Below, in pieces: positions 9,526-19,249 of a stretch of 32,233 nucleotides of DNA. The notes under the pieces were generated by a model. The model ran no database searches and had not been told where the DNA came from. It was given only the letters and a program-made list of their open reading frames with translations. The first letter of the stretch is position 1; each line of letters opens with the position of its first letter. The DNA comes from Nanobdellota archaeon (GTDB taxonomy: Archaea; Nanobdellota; Nanobdellia; Woesearchaeales; JAHJEM01): the NCBI GenBank assembly GCA_018825425.1, contig JAHJEM010000139.1, positions 1 to 32,233 of the forward strand, written 5' to 3'. The position numbers and the translations under genes were made by a program.

Positions 9526-9598
9526 CAACAACTTCGCCCTAAATGACGAAGTATGAAAATAATAAAAAATGTGAGTTAACTTGCGAGCGAAGTTGTTG
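9526..9598. repeat. 12-bp perfect inverted repeat CAACAACTTCGC / GCGAAGTTGTTG with an alternative internal stem
   Basis: CAACAACTTCGC 9526-9537 and GCGAAGTTGTTG 9587-9598; ACTTCG 9531-9536 can instead pair with CGAAGT 9547-9552. Confidence 0.7.
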
Positions 9599-9620
9599 CT
9601 TCAAAAAAAGGACACTTTAT

Positions 9621-9652
9621 CCTCGCTGTAAACAACGAGGTATTCTTTTTTT
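9621..9652 (+). terminator. Hairpin plus U-tract, candidate terminator in the convergent intergenic region
   Basis: CCTCG-N10-CGAGG followed by TATTCTTTTTTT. Confidence 0.45.
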
Positions 9653-9694
9653 GTAATAACAAAATCTATGGGATTCAGAAATCGCTAATAGTCC

Positions 9695-10966
9695 TCATCG
9701 GGATTTATGAATGATTTCAGATATCATATGTTCAGGCCAACCTGAACCTTTGAGATTCTCTTGAATGATTTCATTTGGCATTCCAGTGCTTCTCATTTCC
9801 TCAATATATAATTCTAACTGCATCAAGCTTTCGTTGTCCAAATCACTTATGTCTGCGTTCTCAATCTTTCTATTGTAATGTACCTCATCATCTCTTTTTT
9901 CTGCAGCTTCCTGATGAGCATAGTTATTCATTATTCCTGCCAAATGATCTTCAATTATCAATGTGTCATCCATTGTCTTTGACTGTTCATCATTTCGATT
10001 ATTCATTGTACTAACAGGAGCTATCTCATCTGGTTTCTCTTCTGGCTCCACAACAGTGATATCATCAAGCTTCACGCGAGTTGTATCTGTTGTATCTATT
10101 GCCACCACTTCTTCAGCCTGAACAACTGACTGCTGTGCAACAATTTTGTTCGCATATTTGGAATTAAGGTATCCATCAACATCTGTAGTTTCAGATACCT
10201 TTCCCACAATCTTCTCAATATCCTTAGAATTTAACATTATATCTGTCTGCGCTGATTTTACTGATTGACCTGATTTGGCTTGCTTGGATTTTTGAAGCTT
10301 TTTTGGTTTTCCTAAGCTTAACAAATTTTCCATACCCCTTCTGCTTTTTTTCTTACCAAACTTAGCAAAAAGTATAACCACCACAATTATAATCATAAGC
10401 GCAACAACAATTCTGAATACTAGTGGATTAAATGAATATGGATCCTCTTCAGATTCATTTGCACCGTTTGCGCTGCCCGTATCCGCTCCGTCAACTGCGT
10501 CAGCTGCTTCACCTGACGAATCATCAGATTCTACCACTCCCTTTGTCGGAGATACACCCTCTTGATTTTGTATCTGAAAAGCTCTATGAGATATTATTGT
10601 CTCAACATCTTTTGTTACTTGGACATCAACCGTGTAAGCACCATCTTCAAAAGTGGTTGTATCAAAAGGAAAGAGATACACGAATCTTGTAACATCTGAC
10701 TCTGTAGTGGTGTTTGATGTATTGGTCGCATTGGATGAATTATCTACAGGCAAGGGCTCTCTGGTTTTACTTCCTATGACAGTATCACCTATTAGCACGC
10801 TTAATTCATCGTATATGCCATCTACTGACACTTTGATCAATGCATTATCTGATAGTGCTTGATCCTGAATCGGACTCTGTATATTGACTTGAAGGGCCAA
10901 AGATAGACCTGACAGAACTAATAGTATAATTAATATGACAGGACCTATTAGCAATAGTTTTTTCAT
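9695..10966 (-). CDS. Membrane-anchored protein with extracellular beta-domain and long cytoplasmic tail ending in a GW-containing helical motif
   Basis: N-terminal signal; VFRIVVALMIIIVVVILFAKFGKKKSRRG TM/stop-transfer; C-terminus MRSTGMPNEIIQENLKGSGWPEHMISEII. Confidence 0.7.
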   Translation of the reverse strand: MKKLLLIGPVILIILLVLSGLSLALQVNIQSPIQDQALSDNALIKVSVDGIYDELSVLIGDTVIGSKTREPLPVDNSSNATNTSNTTTESDVTRFVYLFPFDTTTFEDGAYTVDVQVTKDVETIISHRAFQIQNQEGVSPTKGVVESDDSSGEAADAVDGADTGSANGANESEEDPYSFNPLVFRIVVALMIIIVVVILFAKFGKKKSRRGMENLLSLGKPKKLQKSKQAKSGQSVKSAQTDIMLNSKDIEKIVGKVSETTDVDGYLNSKYANKIVAQQSVVQAEEVVAIDTTDTTRVKLDDITVVEPEEKPDEIAPVSTMNNRNDEQSKTMDDTLIIEDHLAGIMNNYAHQEAAEKRDDEVHYNRKIENADISDLDNESLMQLELYIEEMRSTGMPNEIIQENLKGSGWPEHMISEIIHKSR

Positions 10967-11043
10967 TGTATACCCCTTAAAACCTATTTATTGAAAAATA
11001 TTTAAAAAGGTTTCGCTATTGTTGGTATAAATATGGTATAAAT

Positions 11044-12813
11044 ATGGTAAAAAACACTGCTTTCTTTGCAGAATTGATTTCAAGCATAAAGAAAGATAAG
11101 CTATCCAAGCAGAAACTAAGCAATCATAAAATGCTGCTTTGTAAGAAGCACAATATAAAGAGCGTGCCCACCGATATTGAGATTCTGATGCAAGCAACAG
11201 AGGCTGATGTCAAAAAAATCAGAAAATATCTGCAAACCAAACCTACCAGAACAGGTAGTGGAGTTGCGGTTGTAGCTGTAATGACCAAACCACATGATTG
11301 CCCACATGGCAAATGTGCAATGTGTCCGGGAGGTCCAGAAAGTTTTTTTGGCTCAGTTCCTCAAAGCTATACTGGAAATGAACCAGCCAGTCTTCGTGCA
11401 ATCAGGAACAACTATGATCCGTATTTACAGGTCTTCAATAGATTGGAGCAGTACGTCGTCCTTGGCCAGAATCCAGAAAAAGTAGAATTAATCATAATGG
11501 GAGGTACATTTCCTGCCTTACCAGATTCATATAAACAAGAGTTTGTCCGGCTATGCTTTAAGGCTATGAATGATTTTTCTAGAAAATTCTGGAAAAATCA
11601 AGAATTTTCTATAATGGATTTCAAGCGGTTCTTCCTGCTGCCAGGAAATGTTGGATCTGACAAGAGAACCCAAGAGATCCACAAAAAGACACTGTTTCTT
11701 AAGAGCCAAGGCAAAAAAAGCATTCAAAGAGAACAATTAATCAATGAAAAGACAAGCATACGTTGTGTTGGACTCACTATTGAAACCAGACCAGATTGGG
11801 GTTATAAGGAACATGGAAATGAGCTCCTAAAATTGGGCTGTACCCGGGTAGAATTAGGTATTCAATCTGTTCATGAAAAGGCCCTTAAAAAGATTGAGAG
11901 AGGACATAGTGTCGAGGACTCAGTTAAGAGCATCCAAGAGCTAAAAGATCTGGGATTCAAGCTTAATTTTCACATCATGCCTGGAATTGAAAAGAAAAAA
12001 AAGGATATTCAAGGTTTAAAAGAAGTATTTGAGGATTCCAGATTCAGACCAGACATGCTAAAAATCTATCCATTAATGGTCATGCCCGGCACCAAACTAT
12101 ATACTCACTGGAAAAAGAAGATGTTCAAGCCAATTAATACTAAAGAAGCTGCCAAACGAATCATTGAATTAAAAAAAGTTGTTCCAGCTTATTGCAGAAT
12201 AATGAGAGTGCAAAGAGACATACCCAGCAAATTGGCTGAAGCAGGAGTTGATAGGACCAATCTTAGACAATACATCCAAACCATAATGAAAAAGAAGAAT
12301 ATTGTGTGCAATTGCATCAGATGCAATGAAATCAAGCATATACCCATATCTGATGTGAATTTGCATAAAATTCATTACATGGCATCTAAAGGCAATGAGT
12401 TTTTCATTTTTTTAGAATCAAGTGATAAAATTGTGGGATTCTGCAGAATGAGATTTCCCTATGAATTCTTAAGAAAAGAGATTACTAGAGAAACTGCATT
12501 GATAAGGGAATTACATGTATATTCAAGTGCAGTAGGTCTTGGCAAGCAAACCAAAGGAACAGCACAACACAAAGGATATGGAACAGCACTATTGGCAGAG
12601 GCAGAGTCAATTGCAAAGACATATTATCGGACAAAGATAGTAGTCATATCAGGGATAGGAGTTCGCGAATATTATAAAAAAAGAGGATATAATAAGCAAG
12701 GACATTATATGGTCAAATATTTGAATAGAAAGACCAAGAAGACAAAAATAGTCAGAAAAAAAAGATTAATAAAAAAAAATAAAAAATATCCAAAATCTAT
12801 TTCTTTAGCTTAA
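11044..12813 (+). CDS. elp3: Elp3-family tRNA U34 carboxymethyltransferase (radical SAM plus GNAT)
   Basis: CPHGKCAMCPGGPESFFGSVPQSYTGNEPA; LIIMGGTFPALP; GLTIETRPDW; RVELGIQSVHEKALKKIERGH; C-terminal GNAT RELHVYSSAVGLG...AQHKGYGTALLAEAE. Confidence 0.95.
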   Translation: MVKNTAFFAELISSIKKDKLSKQKLSNHKMLLCKKHNIKSVPTDIEILMQATEADVKKIRKYLQTKPTRTGSGVAVVAVMTKPHDCPHGKCAMCPGGPESFFGSVPQSYTGNEPASLRAIRNNYDPYLQVFNRLEQYVVLGQNPEKVELIIMGGTFPALPDSYKQEFVRLCFKAMNDFSRKFWKNQEFSIMDFKRFFLLPGNVGSDKRTQEIHKKTLFLKSQGKKSIQREQLINEKTSIRCVGLTIETRPDWGYKEHGNELLKLGCTRVELGIQSVHEKALKKIERGHSVEDSVKSIQELKDLGFKLNFHIMPGIEKKKKDIQGLKEVFEDSRFRPDMLKIYPLMVMPGTKLYTHWKKKMFKPINTKEAAKRIIELKKVVPAYCRIMRVQRDIPSKLAEAGVDRTNLRQYIQTIMKKKNIVCNCIRCNEIKHIPISDVNLHKIHYMASKGNEFFIFLESSDKIVGFCRMRFPYEFLRKEITRETALIRELHVYSSAVGLGKQTKGTAQHKGYGTALLAEAESIAKTYYRTKIVVISGIGVREYYKKRGYNKQGHYMVKYLNRKTKKTKIVRKKRLIKKNKKYPKSISLA

Positions 12814-12994
12814 CTTTACAGTCCTTACAGCATGCATGGCCTAGATGTCCAAGTCCCATGAACAAGAACAATGCTGTCCACCATTGAATGCCCCAGAAGT
12901 TCCAGACACCCAAATCAACCAACAAAAACAATACTCCAATAATGAGCAAAAGAATCGTACCCATCATCATGCATTTATTACATCCGCACATCAT
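12797..12994 (-). CDS. Small Cys-rich two-TM membrane protein
   Basis: MMCGCNKCMMMG + hydrophobic segments + GHACCKDCKVKLKK; stop overlaps the elp3 3' end by 17 bp. Confidence 0.6.
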   Translation of the reverse strand: MMCGCNKCMMMGTILLLIIGVLFLLVDLGVWNFWGIQWWTALFLFMGLGHLGHACCKDCKVKLKK

Positions 12995-13070
12995 GTTATC
13001 ACCTTTTTATATTATATGTTCATTAATGTGCTTGCCAATTTATAAATATATCCGAAAAATGCATAATTTC

Positions 13071-15773
13071 CTAATGCAGATGCTCTCCCAAGTTATGTTT
13101 TCTAAGAAGTGCCTTTCGTATCTCTTCAAATATCACAACAGATGAGGATACCAATACTACAACAAGCCAATCCATCCAACTTAAACCTACTGTCTTGAAA
13201 AGATCCTGTAAAAAGGGAACATGGACAACAATTGCCTGTAAGAATACTGAGAATGCTACAGCTGCAAGCAATAACTTGTTGGTGAAGAAACCTATCTGGA
13301 AAAGGCTCAATGTTGGACTCCTGCAGTTGAATACATTCATCATCTGAAAGATAACAAGTGTAGTGAATGCCATTGTTCTTGCATGCATAGGATTAGCGCT
13401 ATAGAATGCATAGACTGCCAATGTACCGACAGCGATAATAAGTCCTGACCAGAACCAGTTCATAAATGTTCTTTTAGTAATTATTCGTTTCTTGGGATCC
13501 CTGGGTGGCTTTCTCATGATGTCAGGTGCGGGAGTGTCAACCCCGAGAGCTATCGCTGGCAAAATATCAGTACCTAAGTTTATCCACAATATCTGCGTGG
13601 CAGTCAAAAGAATTGTTCCCTTTGGAAGATCAAGCAATAATACTAAGAACATACCGAAGAATACAGTCATTATCTCTCCTAGATTACTTGTGAAAATGTA
13701 CTTGAGGAATTTCTTGATGTCTGCATAAATGCCCCTCCCCTCCTTGACAGCCAAAACAATGGTTGCAAAACTATCATCCATGAGAACCATATCACTTGCC
13801 TCTTTTGAGACATCAGTACCAGTTATTCCCATTGCAACCCCTATATCTGCTTTCTTGATGGCAGGAGCATCATTTACACCATCACCTGTAACACTGACAA
13901 TCTCACCCATATCCTTAAGCAAGGCAACAATCCTCATCTTGTGCTCAGGATCTACCCTAGCAAAGATAGCCTTGCCTTGGAGAACCTTTCGCAATTCAGG
14001 ATCTTTCATATTGTTAAGGTCAATACCTGTAATTACCTTGGTATCCTTGTCTGCAATGCCAAGCTGCTCGGCAATTGCCTTTGTAGTTACACCAAAGTCA
14101 CCGCTGATAACAAAAATCCTGATGCCTGCCTCTTTGCATGTGGCTACTGCATCATGGACCTCTTCTCTTGGAGGATCAATCATTCCTTGCATACCCACAA
14201 AGGTAAGACCTGCCTCGAGTCCTTTGGCTTTCTGTCCTTTGAAACTTCCGACTTTCTTGTAAGCAAATGCTAGAACACGAAGTGCATCACTAGCCATATT
14301 ATCATTAGCCTTATGCAACCCTTTCCTCAATTTTGGGGTCAATTTCTGAGTCTTGCCATTGATTGTAATATGTGTGCATTTCTCAATTACTTGATCAGGA
14401 GCACCTTTTACCAAGAGATAATTATCATTGCCAAACTTATTCACTGTACTCATCATCTTACGTTTAGAATCAAATGGTATCTCACGAAGGCGCAAATGCT
14501 CTTTTGACAACTGCTCATGCTTAAAGCCATATTTTTCTCCTGAAACAACCAAAGCCCCTTCTGTAGGATCCCCAATTATCTTAAATTCAGGTGTGAGTTC
14601 TGCATTATTGCATAACACACCTATTCTGAGCAAGAACTCAAGATCCTTACCCTTAAATGCTTTTTTCGCGACAATAAATTTTCCATCAGGTTTGTATCCT
14701 GTACCCTCAACATCAATAATCTTGTTACCTGTAAAAATCTTCTTTACTGTCATCTCATTTTTGGTAAGGGTTCCAGTCTTATCACTGCAAATAACTGTTG
14801 TACTTCCTAATGTCTCAACAGAGTTCAGCTTTCGAATAACAGCATTCTTTTTTGCCATCCTCTGTACACCCAGAGCAAGTGCTATAGTCACTGTTGCAGG
14901 CAATCCTTCAGGTACTGCTGCTACTGCGAGACTTACGGCTAGAAGAAACATGTCAATTGCATTGTTCTTCATGAGGATTCCACCCACAAAAACAATTGCA
15001 CATATTACAAAGACATTCTTTGCAATGAATTTTCCTACATGAATGAGTTCTTTCTGCAAGGGACTGAGGCTCTTGTCAACTTCGGTTGTCAAGTTGACTA
15101 TTTTACCGAATTCTGTCTGCATTCCTGTACTTACTACAATCCCTCTGCCTCTACCTTTGACAACTATTGTACCCATAAATACCATGTTCTCCATATCTGC
15201 AACAGAAATATTATCCTTATTGATTACTTCAACATCCTTGGCTTCAGGTGTACTTTCCCCTGTGAGTGCAGCTGCATCCACTTCAAGCTCAATTTCCTCG
15301 ATTAGCCTTAGGTCTGCGGGTATCTTATCTCCCTCTTCCAGAACCACAATATCTCCAGGAACCAGGTCCCGAGCATCAATCTCACGTATATGACCTTGTC
15401 TAATGACTTTGGTTGTTGGAGTTGTCATTTTTTTTAAGGCTTCCAATGACTTTTCAGCCTTGAATTCCTGAATAAAACCGATTACAGCATTCAGAACCAC
15501 AATCAATACAATAACAACACCATCTACCAGTTCATCCCTACTGTGCTCAATAATTCCTAAGGCAAAAGATACTATTGCTGCTCCAATCAGTATAAGCACC
15601 ATAATATCCTTAAAACCAGAAAAAAATATGCCCCAAAGACTGTACTTACGCTTGGTTATGAGTTCATTAGGGCCGTAATCCTTTAAGCGTTGCTGGGCTT
15701 GATTGTCAGAAAGTCCCAATTTTGAGGAATGTAACTCCTCAAAGACTTGTTTTACTGTCTTATTATGAAACAT
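13071..15773 (-). CDS. P-type (P2, Ca2+-type/cation) transporting ATPase
   Basis: TGES; PEGLPATVTIALALGVQRMAKKNAVIRKLNSVETLG; CSDKTGTLTKNEMT; VTGDGVNDAPAIKKADIGVAMGITGTDVSKEASDMVL. Confidence 0.95.
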   Translation of the reverse strand: MFHNKTVKQVFEELHSSKLGLSDNQAQQRLKDYGPNELITKRKYSLWGIFFSGFKDIMVLILIGAAIVSFALGIIEHSRDELVDGVVIVLIVVLNAVIGFIQEFKAEKSLEALKKMTTPTTKVIRQGHIREIDARDLVPGDIVVLEEGDKIPADLRLIEEIELEVDAAALTGESTPEAKDVEVINKDNISVADMENMVFMGTIVVKGRGRGIVVSTGMQTEFGKIVNLTTEVDKSLSPLQKELIHVGKFIAKNVFVICAIVFVGGILMKNNAIDMFLLAVSLAVAAVPEGLPATVTIALALGVQRMAKKNAVIRKLNSVETLGSTTVICSDKTGTLTKNEMTVKKIFTGNKIIDVEGTGYKPDGKFIVAKKAFKGKDLEFLLRIGVLCNNAELTPEFKIIGDPTEGALVVSGEKYGFKHEQLSKEHLRLREIPFDSKRKMMSTVNKFGNDNYLLVKGAPDQVIEKCTHITINGKTQKLTPKLRKGLHKANDNMASDALRVLAFAYKKVGSFKGQKAKGLEAGLTFVGMQGMIDPPREEVHDAVATCKEAGIRIFVISGDFGVTTKAIAEQLGIADKDTKVITGIDLNNMKDPELRKVLQGKAIFARVDPEHKMRIVALLKDMGEIVSVTGDGVNDAPAIKKADIGVAMGITGTDVSKEASDMVLMDDSFATIVLAVKEGRGIYADIKKFLKYIFTSNLGEIMTVFFGMFLVLLLDLPKGTILLTATQILWINLGTDILPAIALGVDTPAPDIMRKPPRDPKKRIITKRTFMNWFWSGLIIAVGTLAVYAFYSANPMHARTMAFTTLVIFQMMNVFNCRSPTLSLFQIGFFTNKLLLAAVAFSVFLQAIVVHVPFLQDLFKTVGLSWMDWLVVVLVSSSVVIFEEIRKALLRKHNLGEHLH

Positions 15774-15924
15774 AACCCTTATCCTGCTCGCAGGGTTTAT
15801 AAATATTAGTTATCACCGTAAAAGAGTTGTGAGATATTCTAGGTATTTTTCAAGTATGCTATTTTAGACACCAAAAAATATATAAAGCAGAAACAATAGA
15901 CATAATAAAAAGGGGTGTAGCCAA

Positions 15925-16347
15925 TTGCAAAAATCCAAATCAAAAGCACAGGCATGGTCAATTGACCTTATCATTGCAGGTGTAATATTCATTCTTGTAA
16001 TCACAATCTTTTATACTCTTCTTGCAAGAGAGCCAAAAGCAGACTTGCAGGAATTAAAGCGAGAAGGTAATTTCATTGGTAAGAAACTTGCTGATCCTCT
16101 TGCAGGAGACTGTGCATTCTTGGAAGATAATGAAGTAAATCCTGAAAAGATTGTTGCATGCTATGCCACACTTCCTGAAGACTTCAAAAAAGAAAACAAT
16201 ATCAATTCAAAGTTCTGCATATATCTAGTAGACCAAGAGGGTAAGATAATAACTGTAGGTGGTAGAGTTGGATTTGGAGATGAAGACCTAACACTTACAG
16301 AAGATGGTGTTGGTGGTGATGTCAATTGCGGCGAAATAATGCCATAA
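15925..16347 (+). CDS. Type IV pilin-like secreted protein
   Basis: N-terminal KSKSKAQAWSIDLIIAGVIFILVITIFYTLL resembles an archaeal class III signal/pilin helix; TTG start. Confidence 0.5.
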   Translation: MQKSKSKAQAWSIDLIIAGVIFILVITIFYTLLAREPKADLQELKREGNFIGKKLADPLAGDCAFLEDNEVNPEKIVACYATLPEDFKKENNINSKFCIYLVDQEGKIITVGGRVGFGDEDLTLTEDGVGGDVNCGEIMP

Positions 16348-16356
16348 AGATTTATT

Positions 16357-17265
16357 CTATTTACAACAGCATTTCCAATTTACACTTGAGACTAGAGTCA
16401 GATCTCCGTGTCTGCTCTGACCCACACCTTCTCCTTGGCAGTTCTGGTCTTTCCAGGCTTCCACACCCCAATTTCTAAAGCCTTTTGATGTTGTGCAACT
16501 ATTTGAGAACATCTTACCTTGAGACGAACATACTTCATTACAATCATCACCTGCAGAGCTATCCATACATTCTGTCCAAGCTTGAGTTGGAGGCATTGGA
16601 GGCATTCGTTCCCCATCAGCATTTGTATCTTCTGTTTGATCAGATTTTTCGGATGAATACTTCTGCTGCATTCTTGCACGCCATGCACTCACTGTTTCAT
16701 CAACCTGCTTATTTCCAGCATCACTCTTGTAATATTCTCCTTCCTCACCATCCCCATTAGGATCTGGTTGTGGATGAGAAAGAACATCATCATAAAGAGG
16801 TGGTGCATCAGTCTTGTAGCTATTATCACCATATGTGCGCGTCGTGCTCCTTCTATGAGATGTGGTATCTCTGTCATTTCTCATAATACGTTCTACCAGA
16901 CCACCATCTTCGCCTTCAGTAGGGCATCTGAATATAATATTTCTATCCCTGCCAAAGAATCTGTTGGTTGTTGGAGCAGCACCACAATCAGCCTTGAAAG
17001 TCGCAAGGCCTCCTCTTCTGACATTGACATCCATTGAACACTGGCCTTGCCCAGTACAGCTTTGTCCTTTGCTTGAGATGCATTTGTGGACCTCATCTGA
17101 ATCCTGGAAATAACAGGTCACGGTCTGCCTTGCACCATCTGTATTTGCGGCTGTCTGATACGCACTTCCTGCAATAGCAGGCATGAATATATCCCAGAAC
17201 CCTGCAGAAACCAAGGGGATGCAAATTACTAAGAAAATCATGCTAAAAAGAATAGTTTTTTTCAT
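16357..17265 (-). CDS. Secreted Cys-rich protein of unknown function
   Basis: Signal peptide MKKTILFSMIFLVICIPLVSAG; numerous Cys, C-terminal CCCK; low-complexity hydrophilic centre. Confidence 0.6.
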   Translation of the reverse strand: MKKTILFSMIFLVICIPLVSAGFWDIFMPAIAGSAYQTAANTDGARQTVTCYFQDSDEVHKCISSKGQSCTGQGQCSMDVNVRRGGLATFKADCGAAPTTNRFFGRDRNIIFRCPTEGEDGGLVERIMRNDRDTTSHRRSTTRTYGDNSYKTDAPPLYDDVLSHPQPDPNGDGEEGEYYKSDAGNKQVDETVSAWRARMQQKYSSEKSDQTEDTNADGERMPPMPPTQAWTECMDSSAGDDCNEVCSSQGKMFSNSCTTSKGFRNWGVEAWKDQNCQGEGVGQSRHGDLTLVSSVNWKCCCK

Positions 17266-17388
17266 AATTTCACCTCAAGCAAATGAATTATATACTAATA
17301 TATGAATTCTTGACATGAAAGTTTAAAAGGTTTTCGATTAACAGGCACATCCAAAACATTAATAAACAACCTTACAACAAGTATTACC

Positions 17389-17835
17389 ATGGAATTCATC
17401 TTATTGCTCTTGACATTGGTTGTTGGAGGCATTGCAGGCTTAATTGTTGCGCACTATTCCAATGAAGAGTTAAAGACTGGAAAGAGATTCTTTATGTTCA
17501 TACAGCCTCTGCTCATGCTCGTAATCATGGTTGTTGTTGCAGCTTACTCAGACATTGCATTTGCAGTTGTATTGGTTCTGGTATTTCTGAGCGCCTTATT
17601 GATCAATAAAGAGATCTACAATTTTATGTTGCTTGGAGTCGTGTTGGCATTGGTCAATGAAGGACTGCTTGCAATTGTAGCAAGCATTGTCCTGTTGTAC
17701 TTCCTGATTAATTCAGCCTTGCTCTACCAACACTCAATGGAGCTCAAAGAAAAGAAAATCCCTTTTTTTACCAAGACACTTCTAGTCAAATACATCCTAT
17801 TTCTAATCCTTGCATTGATTGGATACTTCATATGA
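17389..17835 (+). CDS. Integral membrane protein, unknown function
   Basis: Multiple hydrophobic segments across 148 aa. Confidence 0.6.
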   Translation: MEFILLLLTLVVGGIAGLIVAHYSNEELKTGKRFFMFIQPLLMLVIMVVVAAYSDIAFAVVLVLVFLSALLINKEIYNFMLLGVVLALVNEGLLAIVASIVLLYFLINSALLYQHSMELKEKKIPFFTKTLLVKYILFLILALIGYFI

Positions 17836-17845
17836 GCTGACCCAG

Positions 17846-18514
17846 ATGAAAAAGGAACTGAAAAAAGTCACTACAAAGGATGGATCTGAAACCTTCTATT
17901 CTGATGAATATCAAGAGTACTATCATTCAATAAGCGGTGCTATGGAAGAGGCATTCAAGAAATTCGCAATTCCCGGTATAAAACCAAAGTTGAAAAAGAA
18001 AAGCATAAGGATTCTTCATATCTGCTTTGGCCTAGGATACTTGAGTGCCGCAGCAATCCATTACATCCGAAAAAACAATGCCAAAATGGATGTTGATATC
18101 ATCGGACTTGAGATTGATCAGGCAATTCTTGACAAGATATCAGAAATTGAGGTTCCAAACCTGATTAAACCAGACTACGAGCTCATAAGAGGGCTTGCCC
18201 ACAACAAGTGGGAACTGCATCTGGGCAGATTTCATCTGAAGATGATAAAGGGTGATGCAAGACATACTATAAATGATCTTGAAGGCGGATTCGATGTGGT
18301 ATTCCTTGATCCATTCAGCCCAAAAAAGTGTCCTGAGCTCTGGACACAAAAATTTATCAAGAAAATATATGATCTTATGAACAAGAAAGGCATCCTTACC
18401 ACATATTCTTGTGCTCGTAGTGTTCGAAATAACCTTGAAGCTGTTGGTTTTAAGGTCAAAGATGGTCCGCGGGTGGGCAGGAGAGCACCTAGCACCATTG
18501 CTCAGAAAACCTGA
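17846..18514 (+). CDS. MnmC2-like SAM-dependent methyltransferase (tRNA wobble uridine modification)
   Basis: SDEYQEYYHSISGAMEE; ILHICFGLGYLSAAAIHYI; VVFLDPFSPKKCPELWTQKFIKKIYDLM; LTTYSCARSVRNNLEAVGFKVKDGPRVGRRAPSTIA. The track start TTG 17819 overlaps the upstream gene; ATG 17846 preferred. Confidence 0.82.
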   Translation: MKKELKKVTTKDGSETFYSDEYQEYYHSISGAMEEAFKKFAIPGIKPKLKKKSIRILHICFGLGYLSAAAIHYIRKNNAKMDVDIIGLEIDQAILDKISEIEVPNLIKPDYELIRGLAHNKWELHLGRFHLKMIKGDARHTINDLEGGFDVVFLDPFSPKKCPELWTQKFIKKIYDLMNKKGILTTYSCARSVRNNLEAVGFKVKDGPRVGRRAPSTIAQKT

Positions 18515-18557
18515 TAGAAAACATAATATTTATAAGCCTATTCTTGGTATTGATACC

Positions 18558-19157
18558 ATGAACAAGCTGCTAATGATATTTGTGTTCAGCATTCTATTCT
18601 TAAGTATAGTAGGAACTGCGCTCGCAGATGAGGAAACAGGCCACGTGGTTATCCATATAAAGAATCGAGAGCCACAGATAACAACAATCAGTATAATGCC
18701 TGAGAAGGCCTATCCAGATTCTGTTCTCAGATGCGTGGCCATTGTTGATGATGAGCGCCCAGAGGATGTTCATCTTGAGTATTCTTGGAAGATTAATGCT
18801 ATCGAAAGTGTGGAACAAAGCGAAGAGCTCATTGGATTTAATGCAGATGATTATGTTGAATGCATAGCATACCCTATCGATTCTGCAGGAGCAGTTGGGA
18901 CCAAAATTACTGCAAGCACAACAATACTCAATCCAACATTTTCTGAAAAAATAACCAAGGTTGTACTAAATATTTTTGGAGAAGCAGATTATGAGAAGAG
19001 TGCTGAATTAGATAACCAAGGACTTAGCGCAGTGACAGGTCATGTTATCTATGAAGGTATTGGCGAGACCAACATTGCATGGAGTTTGATCGTGATTGTA
19101 TTCATCCTTGCGCTGATCAATGTCAACCTAGTTCTTAGACATCGCGCCAAAAAATAG
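18558..19157 (+). CDS. Secreted/membrane-anchored protein, unknown
   Basis: ATG 18558 lies 29 bp downstream of TTTATAAG (18529-18536); MNKLLMIFVFSILFLSIVGTALA signal peptide; C-terminal TM. The longer 18411 start in the track overlaps the methyltransferase. Confidence 0.7.
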   Translation: MNKLLMIFVFSILFLSIVGTALADEETGHVVIHIKNREPQITTISIMPEKAYPDSVLRCVAIVDDERPEDVHLEYSWKINAIESVEQSEELIGFNADDYVECIAYPIDSAGAVGTKITASTTILNPTFSEKITKVVLNIFGEADYEKSAELDNQGLSAVTGHVIYEGIGETNIAWSLIVIVFILALINVNLVLRHRAKK

Positions 19158-19185
19158 TCTGATACAGAGTATTTCTATCGAAATA

Positions 19186-19193
19186 TTTAAATA
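19186..19193 (+). promoter_or_regulatory. TATA box of nrtR-like gene
   Basis: TTTAAATA. Confidence 0.6.
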
Positions 19194-19195
19194 AA

Positions 19196-19212
19196 AGTGT
19201 AGCAATTACACT
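19196..19212 (+). promoter_or_regulatory. Putative NrtR operator AGTGT-N7-ACACT (nrtR promoter)
   Basis: AGTGTAGCAATTACACT, 2 bp after the TATA box; same motif and geometry at 20046-20062. Confidence 0.7.
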
Positions 19213-19249
19213 ATTAAAATAATTATGTGAGATAAAAAGGTCTAATTTT

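Noticed and set aside
13729-15393. Plus-strand ORFs of 177, 204 and 116 aa opposite the P-type ATPase
   Set aside because: Fully antisense to a well-supported ATPase; no recognisable motifs.
18411-18557. N-terminal extension of the 18411..19157 ORF
   Set aside because: Overlaps the methyltransferase gene in another frame; a signal peptide and TATA spacing support ATG 18558.
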